A stretch of 19,501 nt of DNA from Chloromonas sp. AAM2 (Eukaryota; Chlorophyta; Chlorophyceae; Chlamydomonadales; Chlamydomonadaceae), in assembly GCA_004335635.1 (NCBI GenBank), contig QAXH01003783.1:1-19501 (forward strand). The letters run 5' to 3'. Numbering within the stretch: the stretch's first letter is position 1; each line of letters starts with the position of its first letter. The translations under genes were made by a program, and so were the position numbers. Shown here piece after piece: positions 1 through 10,539 of this stretch. The notes beneath the pieces were generated by a model. That model saw nothing but the letters and a program-made list of their open reading frames with translations, had not been told where the DNA came from and did no database searches.

Positions 1-41
1 CACCACTGCACATTTCCGTCTTGCCCAAAACCGCAACTTAC

Positions 42-377
42 CGCTGGTAGGTGGTCTCAAAGTTTACCTTGTCAGTCCCTGCCTACGAAGCAAGACGATC
101 AACGTGTCTGATATCGCAGGCCGATGCTGGCAAGTGACCTGAGAAGGGCGTGGCCCAGCGCCGTTACCTGAGTCGCCAGCTTGAAGAACCTGCCCTCTCT
201 CGGGTGCACGTTAAAGCCTCGGCTTCGTGAACTGGAACTGTTTGCGAACAGTGGAGACCCCCGTTGCGCGTAGAGCAGGTTTAGCACCATCAACACCGCC
301 AAAATTAGGGCACCAGCCCCCATGGCCCAGGCTGCCGCAACCGATGGCCATCGCTTGCGTTGGGCGACGATGGTCAT
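42..377 (-). CDS. N-terminal exons of a type II membrane-anchored protein, partial (possible methyltransferase)
   Basis: The gene continues beyond the left edge. Exon 1 is 377..168 (70 codons, true ATG at 377) and ends at a CAG|GTAACG donor. Exon 2 is 82..42, entered from a TAG acceptor and closed by a GCG|GTAAGT donor. Both junctions keep phase 0, and the intron is 85 bases. Residues 1-12 are basic (QRKR). Residues 13-36 form one hydrophobic segment (VAAAWAMGAGALILAVLMVL and onward), followed by a Ser-rich stem. This is the layout of a Golgi or ER type II signal anchor. Exon 2 encodes GTDKVNFETTYQ, which loosely resembles the GTDKV...Y motif near the start of some SAM-dependent methyltransferases. 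That resemblance is weak, and a glycosyltransferase is an equally fair guess. The membrane anchor is well supported; the function is not. Confidence 0.55.
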
Positions 378-2145
378 GCTGATTGACCGAGAGCAGATGC
401 CTACCAGTTGCTGGTGGCTGTTACTGGCCAGTTTGTCAGGCCAGCCCAGGCTCCAAGCCTTCTTTGTCGGATGTCTTTTGGACGTACACTGCCCTTGGAA
501 AGGGTCGGACCATCCCGGACCGCAGTCTGTGGAAACGACGACTCGGGTGAGGTTGGACTAAGGGTGCATATTGCCTCTCCAATGTAAAAGGGAGTGTGTA
601 TGAAGGACGACGATGCAATGGTTCGACTGCGTCTGGTGCTCGGGCAGGTTCGGTGGTACGAGGTTTGATCTGTAAGCTTGTCCAATAATCGAGGCGGTGC
701 CATAACAAACGTTGAATCGGTGTCATTGGCCGGCTCGAGATCGGACGTCGTTGTGCATCAGCACTTTGAAGCTTCCAGAGACTGGCGCAGGCTTCACTGG
801 CGCGCGAAGACCTCCGCTGGAGCAGATCCGACAGGCGGGCGAAATGTAACATGCATTCACAGGCAGCAGCGCCAGTATTCATGGCTGCAGCAGCGCCCCA
901 CCCACAGCAGATACCGCTGCCTATTCGATTGTTACCAGTCCTACAGGTACTGTTACACATGCCCGTTGTATTGTAATGGCTGCCTCCGTCCACTGGCGGC
1001 TGGCTTGTATAGCACGATTCACGCACCTGCATCTTGAACTGCTTCATGCGCGCCAACTGCAGATAACAATCCTTTGTGTTGGAGACGCTGCAAGCACGGG
1101 CGACACCCTGGAGATGCCCAAGCACTGGCGCAATGATGCCCTGGCGGTTCTTTTCAAATGCACTGACTGGAATGCCATGTTGACTGGCTGCTGTGCTTCG
1201 ATAAATCCAGAGATTTTCTTTCAGGGTAATTGAACGCAGATGTCTTCTTTCACAGAACAAGGAGCGCTGGCCTTAAGACCTGTCACATGTACGTCCTGTT
1301 GTGGGTGGTGATGTTTGACAGAGGACGCACATGTACGTCGTGGGCGCCTGATTGGTATACTCTCTGTGGCCAGTACTGACAGTACACAATGATCTACCAA
1401 CACACCTTGTTTGAACACACATGAGCGCCACCTACACTGACACCAACATAATGCAATGGCAACTGTCCCAGTATAGGCTGTGCTTCACCGTGTACCAATG
1501 CATGTTGATTGAACATACTTCCATGCGTGGGCAGAGACGTTGACTGCTTTCAAATGGATCGCACTCCAGGCTGTCTACACACATTCAGTGGGCAGGATCT
1601 GGAACATTGCCTCAATCGGTCGACAGGGTGGCCAACTTGTGGTTCTGTACATGAACATGTACTATCTCCTGATTATGTACGTCTTCAATTGCAGTCCATC
1701 AGCGCTTCCTTGCAGGTTCCTAAGAAAGCTGGCATTGCAAACCCTAGAAAGCAGTCGGGTGATGGATGACCATAGCAGGAAATACAATACCTTGAGTTTG
1801 TATGTAACTTTCAATCCACGAGTTGGGTGACTTGCAAGGCATGGCGGGGGAGCAGGCCCGTTTCCGGTTGCCGCTTTTGGTTACCGCTCCCACAGTCCCA
1901 CTCCCAGGATCACGCTGTGTGTTTGCAGCCAAGTCTTTGCAACGCTTACCAGTCGACGTATGGTGCTAGCTCGCAGGCAGCCTTTCAGCAAAGTTTCCAC
2001 ACAGCTGACTTCAGCTGACTGAGGTGTCTTTCATCCTTAGTGTTTGCCTGACACTGAATTGCGTGTTTGCGATCGCCTTGAGCCTGCGGCGGAAGTGCTT
2101 CAAAAACTGTTGAAGAAGGGCGGGCGCAACGTTGTTCTGAGCACG
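378..2145. other. Intergenic region between divergent genes, with probable 5' UTRs and promoters
   Basis: No recognisable gene was found. A 274-codon minus-strand frame at 436-1260 starts only from TTG, is rich in Cys, Gln and Arg, and matches no family I know. The stretch must hold the promoters of the leftward membrane-protein gene (ATG at 377) and the rightward Sec1 gene (ATG at 2146). I could not pick out a convincing TATA box. The 11-base word ACATGTACGTC occurs at 1285-1295 and 1329-1339. Confidence 0.5.
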
Positions 2146-5100
2146 ATGGGTGAGTACCTTGGTGCGAATGGACCAGAGCCTGCTCAGCTTGATGCGTCGG
2201 ACCTGGCAGGAAGTCACGGAAACGTCCTACCCTTGCCTGCAGAGTCTTGTCGGAAAGCCGTGTCCGAGCGTGTCTTGAATGACATGCTTGGGTCCATCAA
2301 GGACAGCACGGGCGGAGGATGGAAGGTGCTCGTCATGGATGAGTTTACCACCAGGTGAGTACAGAGCCCACCACAACATCAACGTAACGCAGTTACCTCA
2401 CCAGCCCACCTTGTTCTGCTCCTGACAGGGTTTTGTCTAGCACTTTGAAGATGTCTGACATCCAGGACTGCAACGTTTCAGTGGTTGAGAGCTTGGCCGT
2501 GGTGCGAGAGCCCATGCCCTTAGTGGGTGTGTACTTCATTCAGCCCAGCGCCACCAGCATTGCCCAGCTGATCAATGACTTCAGCACCTCTAAACCCCAG
2601 TACCCATCAGTGCACATTTTCTTCTCCAGCAAGGTAAGCCCGGATGCTTGCAGCAGACAGGCCTGCATGGCCAGTCACGCCAACACATGCAATCATCACA
2701 CAGCGCAAAGTCTCAATGGTTGTTTTCAATGGTTCAATGTTTTCAATGGTTGACAGACTCAAACTGGGCAGCTGGCTCGATTGGATGTCATCCTTCTCTG
2801 TTACGTGTCCCTCTTTTGGTTACATGTCCTTGTGTTGGGCATGGGCTAGAGCTTTCACACGAGCTGCCGCGTACCAATACTGCCAGTGTTGTTGTGCTGT
2901 GTCCCATACCAGGCCTCATCATCGGCTGTGAATCAGATCAAGGGCTGCCCTGGGCTCATGAGCGTGCTCAAGACATTGAAAGAGAGCAACTTAGAGATCT
3001 TGACTGTTGACAGCCGCACCTTCGTCACAGACAATCCAAATGCACCGGTGAGCAATGCAACTCCGGCAGGGTCACCTTGGGCCTATGGGGGGGCCTATGT
3101 CTGATGACTTGCTGACACTGTCGCATGACTGGTTGCCACTGTCGTTGGACTCTAACTTGGTACCGTTGGACTCTAACTAATAACTTTGCGTCATTGTCTG
3201 ATGGTTTGATGCGATTGATGACATGGGTCCCATGACTGCAATTGCATACTGTGCATGGGAGCAGCCAAACAGCAAGGTTGCAGGTCGAACGTTTGAGCCT
3301 CACCAGCAGCAGCAATACAGATGCGATTAGCAATCAGCATTGACAGCCGGAGCCATGCCAGCCACACCAGTGTTCTAGCCACAGCAGACAAAATGGCAAA
3401 CGTCAGCGCGCCAGGCATGACACCAAGTTGCGCCGGCAGTGGGCAGCCATCAGTGCAGTGACTCAGGGGCCAACCAGCATATGGAGCCACGTGGGTGTAG
3501 GTCAGCGGTGTAGAGTTACGTGCAGCGGCTTTGGCAGCAGGTGCTTGGCCAGATGAGGCATCTCAGCCGGGCAGATGGACCACAAATGGACTACAAGTGG
3601 CAGCGGGACAGCGGCTTGTGGGCTGAAATGACAGTAGTGGCAGCAACAGAGGAGTCAGCAACGTAACAGGGTACGCTGCTAGCGAGCAGGTGGCATCCCA
3701 CAGCATTGACAAATCAGCTCTTGACTTTTGTGTCTGGTTGCGCTGGACCCGGTCTTGGTCATGGCGCCTCTCTGGCAATGGCTTGTCACCATCAGCATCA
3801 CACGCTGGTCATTGATGGTGTCCAAGACTGGTCATGCGCTGGTATGCAGGTACCGATGCAAAGGTTGTGCAAGTTCTGCTGCATGTGCTTCTCTTCTCAA
3901 AGGACCTGCCGAAGGAAAATACTCAAGTATCTCTCAAGGCATCTGAATATTATACAAGGTTCTCCGAAGCACTGTCCTCACTGTCCTAGCGTTGCATGCG
4001 CTCCTGCATGCACGCCCTGTGTCCCCAGGCTCTGCTGCTGGGCGACCAGGCCGACATGGAGGTGCGGGGGGCGGACCGAGAGCTCGACTGCATCGCCACG
4101 CGCCTCAGCACCGCGCTGGCAACGCTCAACGAGTTTCCTTCCATAAGGTGGGAGGCAAGGGGGCACAGGGATGGTATGCTATATGGCTATGTATGTTGAA
4201 ATAAGCTCAGCCGAGGAGTGAGTGTGCTGTTGTCTTAGAGCTTGTATCCAGTTTGGGCGGATGGTGGTCATGTAAAGTGAAGAGAGCATGTTGCCAGAAA
4301 ACAATCCACACACAGCTGGCCTTGCCTCGAACATGTGACAGGCCAGACAGCCTGACACTTCGAAGCAAAAGCATGCCATAAGGTTCACACAGAAGCTATG
4401 TTCATGTCGATATAATCATAATCCATGTGTTTTGTGGCTGGCTTCCTTCCAGATACCGCAAGGGCAAGGCCCCCGAGGCAGGCGACCCGCCCGGAGCCAT
4501 GGCCCGCTCCACCCTCACGCAGTGGCTGGCGGACAAACTGTTGGAGCGAGTGGATACCATGCAGCAGCTGGGGCAACTGCCTGCAAAGGAAACGTGCGAC
4601 CTGCTCATACTGGACAGGTGGGGCCGCTGACGGAACACGTGTTGAATGGTCATCATCACCACCATTATCACATTGTTTTACGGACATAACTTGAGCCGAA
4701 GCTGAATGCAGGCAAGGCTTTGTTGAGTTGAGCATTCGCATGTCACGTTCGGACATGAGTGCATGGCACAAGATATGCCGTTCTGTGCTATCGGGTATGG
4801 CTGTTGTGATCATATGTCACACCGGCAGTGGCAGCACACTGTAGACCTCGTACATGTGTATTTTTTTTGATGGTATTTTCCAGGACGTACGACCCTGTGG
4901 CCCCCTTTATCCACGAGTGGACGTACGAGTGCTTGGTGCATGATCTGCTGCACATGGATGGAAGCGTTTTCAGGTGTGTGGTGGTGGCATCAGCATGTGT
5001 GAGTGTGCATTAGAATGAGTGAGAGAGCACCAGAATGTGTGAGAAGAGCATACGTTGCTGATGCGGAAAGGTGACCAACCATGTTCAGCCGCTGTGTTGG

Positions 5101-5765
5101 TGTTTGCAAGAACAAGCAAGCAAAAAGATGATGGAGAAAAAGTAATGTTTGCCAGTTCTGAGACAGTTTCCAGGAACGCCACCGGAACCAGTGTAGGACC
5201 TGCTAATAGTGAGTGACTCGATGGGTCTTGGATTTAAACCGTTTGTCTTGCCTTTTTTGCAATACGTGGTTCTGGATTTGATGGCAGCGGTTCCGCAGCT
5301 GACTGCGGCTCATATTGTTTGGTTACTTCCAGGTACCAGACTGAGTCGATGAACGGCAAGACTGAGGAGCGTGAGGTGCAGCTGGAAGAAAGTGACTCGG
5401 TGTGGTGCGAGCTGCGTCACACTTTCATCGCAGAGGTCTACTCCACCTTAGCTAACAAGTTCAAGGAGTTCCAGTCCAAGAACAAGGCGGCCAAATTGGG
5501 AGGTGAGCCTCGTTTCTAGATGCACATGGCCGAGCATGCCAAAGAAGCGCTCTGCACGCTTGTGTAGATTGCTCTCATCATCATCATCATCTTTCTGGTC
5601 TTTCTAGATAACAAAGCAAACAGTTGCGGCATTGCCAGCCCGGCTTTTGCCGTACACACGCACACGCACGCATGTGCATACGCACACGTGCACATACATA
5701 AGGGCTCCTTGCTCACTCTGTGCATGTGTGGGCATCACTTGTGTGGTTCAGCTCGTCACCATAGA

Positions 5766-5797
<32 letters not shown>

Positions 5798-8700
5798 GGC
5801 ACGTGCCGACATCGGCACTCCTATGGTCCGTCACCGTGTGTGCAGGTGGCGGCATCACAGGAAAGGGCGAGATGAGCACCAGCAGCATACGCCAGCTCAT
5901 CACGGCGCTGCCGCAGTTCAGGGAGGTGCTCTCACGGCTGTCGCTGCACATACAGGTGGGCACAGGCAGAAGGGACAGGCAGGACGTGGGGCGAGCACAG
6001 GACACTGACGCATGTGTGTTCGAGTGCATGTTGCCAAAGAAGGGACAGGCCCAGGACACTGACGAATTTAAGTTGCAAATGTGACAGAGGTTTAAAATAG
6101 GGTGAGAATTCAGCTGTGTCACCAGACACAGCTATCTGCTGGTAATGGTTGGATGGTTGGATCAGTCAGTGCTGAGTGTCTCCTACAGCCCTGGGCTGCA
6201 GGTAGAGACGGCCCTTCCTAGGTCTGTTACAATTTGTCTCCAGTGTCTCTCTGGCCCCTTAGCAATTGGTGACGGTTGTATGCTACTTCCAGTCGTGGTA
6301 CCTCAACACACCTTGCACACACACCTTTCCTTCCCCACTCACAGATTTCCTCCGATCTGCGTGCCGTGACCAACGAGCGCATTCTTACAGATGTGGGCGA
6401 AATGGAGCAGGACCTGGTGCTGGGGGACAAGAACAGCAAGGACATGCTCGCATACCTACAGGGTGGGTCACGGGCACTGTGGGTAAGCCTGCGTACGGGC
6501 ACCATGGGCCAAGGACATGGCCCTCAAGAGCATGTCTGCAGTTGTCGGAAATGGTGGCCTGAGTACGTCAAGATGCATTGGACATTGCGTCTCAAGGTTC
6601 CAACCGGATGCTGATGTCAAGATACCAACAGCATACAGGGCAAGGCAGGGAAGCATAACACCTCAGTGCAGAAACCGCTGACCATGCAGCCCACGCTTTG
6701 CCGGTACACCTAGACTTTCTCTTGCTGCCCTCACCACAGCGTACTATTCGTCTGTGCTAGCAGGATGCAGACGTTGATGGCAGTGCACTGGGCTTGGAGC
6801 ATCTGGCGTAACAAAGCTCAATTTAGACAGTAAATCTTTGTTATTGAAGCTCAGCGTGTTGCAACACGTTTCCGTGCAGACAATCATCAGTACATGACCA
6901 CTGGTGACAAGGTGCGGCTGCTCATGTGCTACTGCGCCACCCACCCGGAGAAGCTGGACGCAGCCAAGCTGCAGGTGTGGGCAAAGACCGCCAAGCTCAG
7001 TCCGCACGATATGATGGCGGTCACCAACCTAGCGCTGCTCGGCTGCACAGTCATGAAGCAACGTGAGCCTCGGGACGGGTAAAGGTGGAGGGGACATATA
7101 TGAGTGGGGGGAAAGGAAACGGAGAGAAGGGATGGGCAATAGTGAGAAGGGGGAGAAGGAGAGAGAGAAGGCTTCAGGTGGTGAATTGGGGCATGTGTTC
7201 TGTCCAGTTGAGAGCACAGACTTGAGGAAATAAATGAATTGTAAATAGTTGAGAGAGGGATACCTGTAGGAGGAAAAGGCTGGTGGGGGCAGAATGGGCC
7301 CAAGGGACAAGGGCATTCTTACAGGCGAAAAGGTGCAGGGGGGCACGTGTTCGCCCTCCAATGGCAGCGCACACAGGACAGGTCGTTCAAAGCATGAATG
7401 CTTGGCTGGCAGAACGGTGCAGATTTGTACAGAACTGTGTACTGATCATGTGCGCTACAACCTCAAGGGCTAGACTCCATGGGTGCGTACCCCTGTGACT
7501 GATTGAACTCATGCCTGTGGCCGGTGAACGTTCCACCCCTTACTGGCCTTCTTGGCCAGTCACTTTACCGTTCTGTTGCTTGTGCTGTGTGCAGCGGAGA
7601 AGCAGGAGAAGAGCGGCGGCAGTTTCTTTGGCGGCAAGAGGAAGGAGCGGCCCGACCTCACTCGCAGGAAGAAGGTTGAGGATGGGGGATACGCGCTGTT
7701 CAGGTGAGAGGCGGCATGCGGGGATGAGGCCAGGCACACACAGTTACTCTTTTGTTGAAATTCCTTGATCAAAGCAGCACTCTGGCCCGAGGGATGCTCG
7801 AAATAAATGTCCTGTCAATGTAGTTTCATGAGCATTTACACTATTCAGGCGCAGCCGACGAGAGGCTCTGGTGCCAGCATGCTACTGGACTGTCACTGTC
7901 TGACTGCAGATAATTTTTAGTGCTTGTGTTGTGGTTGCAGGTTTGAGCCTATGCTTAAGGATGTCATCTCTGACCTAGCGAACAACAAACTGCCAGAGAG
8001 CCAGTTCCCCTTCATCCGGTGGGTCATCACAGTATGACAGTACTGATCTGCTTTGTGTCAGTAACTAGAATTCCTGCTAATTAATCTATGACCATGGGCA
8101 GTCTGCAAAAGAGGTGATCATCATTGGGCAAGGCGGCTGCACAGTTGGGCAGGTTGTGCTGCCAGCTTGGTGGCAGTTGGGGGACAGGATACCCCTGAGA
8201 GTGCATTGTAGTGTGCGGCATTTGCCATAGTTGGCTCAGGTTCAGAATACTGAGAATATCCTTGATACAGAGGGACTGTTCGGCTGGGGTCGCACATGCG
8301 ATTGATTTCACATCGGTATCGTCTCTGAGGATGACGCATCTGTTCGTTTGTGAGGGCTTCACACTTGATACAGGGGTTTGTCTGGGGTTGTTGTATTGTT
8401 GAAGCAGTCAAGTAAGTGGTGCATGTGCTCTTTGTGTTGTTCAGGGCGCCAGGGCCGATGGCGGACAGCAGCGGTACCAGCGCAGTGTCGGCGCGTACGG
8501 GGCGGGCGGGGCTCACGTGGACCAAGCGGGGTGGCGGCGAAGGGACGGGCGCGGGGTCCACAGGGCGGCGACTCATCGTGTTCATCATCGGGGGCGCGGT
8601 CAGGTGAGCGTGGCAAGGGCATAGTACGGAGATGTCGTAAGCAATGAAGGCACGTGCGGCAGCATGTGTGTCAGAGTGTGTGACTCGATTCTGTGCTACT

Positions 8701-8992
8701 GCAACAGACTGGTAAAGAAAAACCGAACAATGACGCTCCAGGAGTTCAGGCTATGGTGCACCTAGAAGTGAATGGAGTTTCTCAAGGTTTGGTGAAAGCT
8801 GCAGTGACAGTGTGACGTCAATTGGCTTTGTCATGTTTGTTGTCCTGCAGGTCCGAGATGCGTGTTGTTCACGAGTTGTCCAAGGCCTTGGGGCGCGAGG
8901 TCATCTTGGGCAGCACTAGCATGGAGACACCTTCCACTTTCCTAGATCAGCTCAGGAAGATGAACACAGCCGGTGTGGTGTATGGCACGTGA
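2146..8992 (+). CDS. Sec1/Munc18-family protein (KEULE-like SNARE regulator)
   Basis: The protein binds syntaxin-type SNAREs and promotes vesicle fusion at the plasma membrane or cell plate. Exons: 2146-2149, 2243-2354, 2429-2633, 2913-3047, 4029-4147, 4453-4617, 4884-4973, 5333-5502, 5846-5955, 6345-6462, 6880-7062, 7595-7703, 7941-8018, 8445-8603, 8851-8992 (TGA). All 14 introns are GT-AG and phase-consistent, giving about 632 residues against 666 for Arabidopsis KEULE. Family blocks appear in order: WKVLVMDEFTTR (about residues 22-33), GVYFIQP, a VDSRTFVTDN block (about 140), TCDLLILDR (about 238-246), PFIHEWTYECLVHDLL (251-266), KNKAAKLGG, QLITALPQF, EMEQDLVLGD, KLSPHDMMAV.NLALLG (about 452-468), then RLIVFIIGGAVRSE and REVILGSTSM at the C-terminus. 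KEULE rather than VPS45 or SLY1 is the closest of the family members I compared. The start is inferred: the ATG is followed by one base and then an intron. The rest of the gene is very secure. Confidence 0.93.
2150..2242 (+). other. First intron of the Sec1 gene, separating the start codon from the body
   Basis: A GTGAGT donor directly follows ATGG (2146-2149), and a CCTGCAG acceptor ends at 2242. Splicing gives ATG-GAG-TCT, starting MESCRKAVSER. The intron is 93 bases, a multiple of three, with no in-frame stop, so retention would add 31 residues (starting GEYLGANG) and keep the frame. No other ATG lies in this frame back to the preceding stop. The spliced form matches the length of the KEULE N-terminus better. 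Confidence 0.6.
3048..4028 (+). other. Large intron 4 of the Sec1 gene (981 bases)
   Basis: The intron runs from the CACCG|GTGAGC donor to the TCCCCAG acceptor. No extra exon is needed: the protein on either side aligns with KEULE without a gap. The intron holds an imperfect tandem repeat in which a 15-base word starting CGTTGGACTC recurs at 3143-3157 and 3164-3178. Otherwise it is unremarkable. Open frames here (such as 3706-4146) lack splice or family support. Confidence 0.75.
3143..3178. repeat. Short direct repeat, 15-base word at 21-base spacing
   Basis: The word CGTTGGACTCTAACT occurs twice, at 3143-3157 and 3164-3178, inside Sec1 intron 4. It is probably a local slippage duplication. 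Confidence 0.8.
5147..5159 (+). repeat. Dispersed degenerate repeat, copy 1
   Basis: The exact word GTTTGCCAGTTCT is preceded by an A-rich stretch (GAGAAAAAG) and followed by a related tail (GAGACA, an ACCAGTG word, then a GTTTGTCTT word). The same arrangement appears at 9104 and 9368. This copy lies inside Sec1 intron 7. It is probably part of a decayed, low-copy interspersed element of about 60-100 bases. Confidence 0.6.
5577..5592. repeat. Trinucleotide run (TCA)n in Sec1 intron 8
   Basis: About five uninterrupted TCA/ATC units lie between exon 8 and the CA-rich tract. The run is a simple repeat and noncoding in the spliced model. Confidence 0.85.
5770..5797. repeat. (CA)14 microsatellite in Sec1 intron 8
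   Basis: There are 14 perfect CA units ending 48 bases upstream of exon 9. The preceding 130 bases are also rich in CACACG/CACGCA words. CA runs are length-variable, and some bind splicing regulators, but no effect can be read from the sequence. Confidence 0.97.
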
Positions 8993-9103
8993 TCATGACG
9001 TCAACCGGCGTACAACCCTCCATAGACATGGAAAATTGACAGAGGACAATGCGGCAACAACATATTGATTGGCCGGTTCTGGACTGCTTGCAGAGAAAAA
9101 GAA

Positions 9104-9116
9104 GTTTGCCAGTTCT
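9104..9116 (+). repeat. Dispersed degenerate repeat, copy 2
   Basis: GTTTGCCAGTTCT follows GAGAAAAAGAA and precedes AGGACA and, further on, AACCAGTGG. The order of words is the same as at 5147. This copy is just downstream of the Sec1 stop codon. A half-similar word (GGCCGGTTCTGGAC) lies at 9071. Confidence 0.6.
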
Positions 9117-9367
9117 AGGACATTTCTTGCGTCCTGCACTGAAACCAGTGGTGCTGCTCTACTGTTGGGTCTGATGTGTCTGTATGTGCGTGTGAACAAG
9201 TTGAACTGTCGGTGAAGTCTGTCCCCGTTGATGCTCAGGACAAGGTAGCAGTCATGCCGGTACAGGTAATGATTCACTCTAGTTCAGGTTGTACTTGGCG
9301 AGTTGGTTGTGCTTGGCGAGCTTTGGCCTGCCGCCTCAGTCATCACATTGCCGGCAAAAAAAACAGT

Positions 9368-9380
9368 GTTTGCCAGTTCT
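9368..9380 (+). repeat. Dispersed degenerate repeat, copy 3
   Basis: GTTTGCCAGTTCT follows an A-run (GGCAAAAAAAACA) and precedes GGGACA, a GCCAGTG word and CGGTTTGTCTT. Its tail is closer to copy 1 than to copy 2. It lies in the likely 3' UTR of the Sec1 gene. Confidence 0.6.
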
Positions 9381-9460
9381 GGGACAATCCTGGGAATACC
9401 GCCAGTGTATTCGAGAATCGGTTTGTCTTTTAACCCTGTAGGCCCTGTCTGTGTGGCCTG

Positions 9461-9465
9461 TGTAA
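9461..9465 (+). promoter_or_regulatory. Candidate poly(A) signal TGTAA for the Sec1 gene
   Basis: TGTAA is the characteristic poly(A) signal of chlorophyte algae. This copy is about 470 bases after the Sec1 stop, and an A-rich stretch (CATAAAAAC) begins a few bases further on. A second TGTAA at 9617-9621 is the alternative. The choice is inferred from position only. Confidence 0.35.
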
Positions 9466-10539
9466 GATGCCATAAAAACTTGGCTGGGATTGCCTTCGCT
9501 TTGTTCCGAGATGTGGCTCTTATTTTGCTCCATTGACTGCTGCGTTTGTTGATTCCCTAGTTCACTTTGCCAGCTTCGTCTTCGCATTCAAGTACTTGAG
9601 TGAGGCATGATAACTGTGTAACGTCCTTGAACATCTAGTACCCTACTCTACTGAGCCAAAGACACACGTATAGGCAGGGCCTGCTGAGATCCCCTTAAAC
9701 CAAAGCATCCGTTTAACACACTTGTATAGACGTGCTGGCTTGACTGATGCGTCAACCCCGGCTTGGATGCAGCCACGCTGCATGCCACCTCTGAGACAGT
9801 CAAACACATATTTCACACTGTCAAGGTCGCACAATGGCAAGGCTAATGCGCACGACACGAGTTGTTCACGCTGCAGCAACGCCTACTGACCAACGCATGT
9901 GCAACCGGACCAAAGAAAGTAAATGTTGACTTAGCACAACCGTCATGTCGGCATTGGCACACATCATGTTGCAATGTCTGCACACATCCCAAGGGACATT
10001 AAGCAGTACTGTGACAGCCTGGCAAGCGGCTCGGCAGCAAACTGGTGCTATGGCCATGCCATGAACAAGTCATTTGTTTCCCTGGCTTTTCATGCATAAT
10101 GTTCTCGGAGCGGCGATGGCATGGGACGAGCGGCAATTAGCCGTTTCCAAGGAGAGGCTTGCATACTAGGAGTGTGGCCGTGCTTGCATGTGCTGACGCA
10201 CCAGGTGATCACAACAATACGTTCTTCTCTGCTCCACAAACTTCCATAATGATATGATTTGTAATACATGCCTATGCGAAATGTCTATGCATCTAAGATG
10301 CCCACGTCCCGGTGATACACATGTAGTGCGCCTTCTCGTGAGGAAGCAGCCTTCATGCTTGTGCATGCGAGTCACAGAGTCTTCTTCATCTGATCATCAT
10401 CTCGCTATGAGCCGGCCGGACCTCAGCACGTGGTCAGTGAAGCATTCTCAAAAGCGAGCTCAGTCCATCTGTTTGTACGTCAGAAGGCTTCTGCACCTTT
10501 GCGATGAACTCGAGCCTAGCCGTCACTACGCAGCCTTGG

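Larger units (their letters stand above)
8993..10539. other. Sec1 3' UTR and intergenic region between convergent genes
   Basis: No gene is supported here. The left part holds two copies of the dispersed repeat (9104, 9368) and two candidate TGTAA signals. The short minus-strand frames at 9643-9879 and 9866-10057 lack splice context and family resemblance. The right end should contain the 3' UTR of the minus-strand gene that ends near 10540. Confidence 0.5.

Noticed and set aside
436..1260. Minus-strand open frame of 274 codons
   Set aside because: It starts from TTG, has an odd Cys/Gln/Arg/Ser composition and matches no family. Chance openness in an intergenic region is more likely.
3706..4146. 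Plus-strand frame of 146 codons in Sec1 intron 4
   Set aside because: Part of it is only a shifted reading of Sec1 exon 5; the Sec1 frame and splice sites explain the region.
5632..6084. Plus-strand frame with a His/Thr repeat run
   Set aside because: The repeat part is translation of the (CA)n microsatellite in an intron; only 5846-5955 is coding, as Sec1 exon 9.
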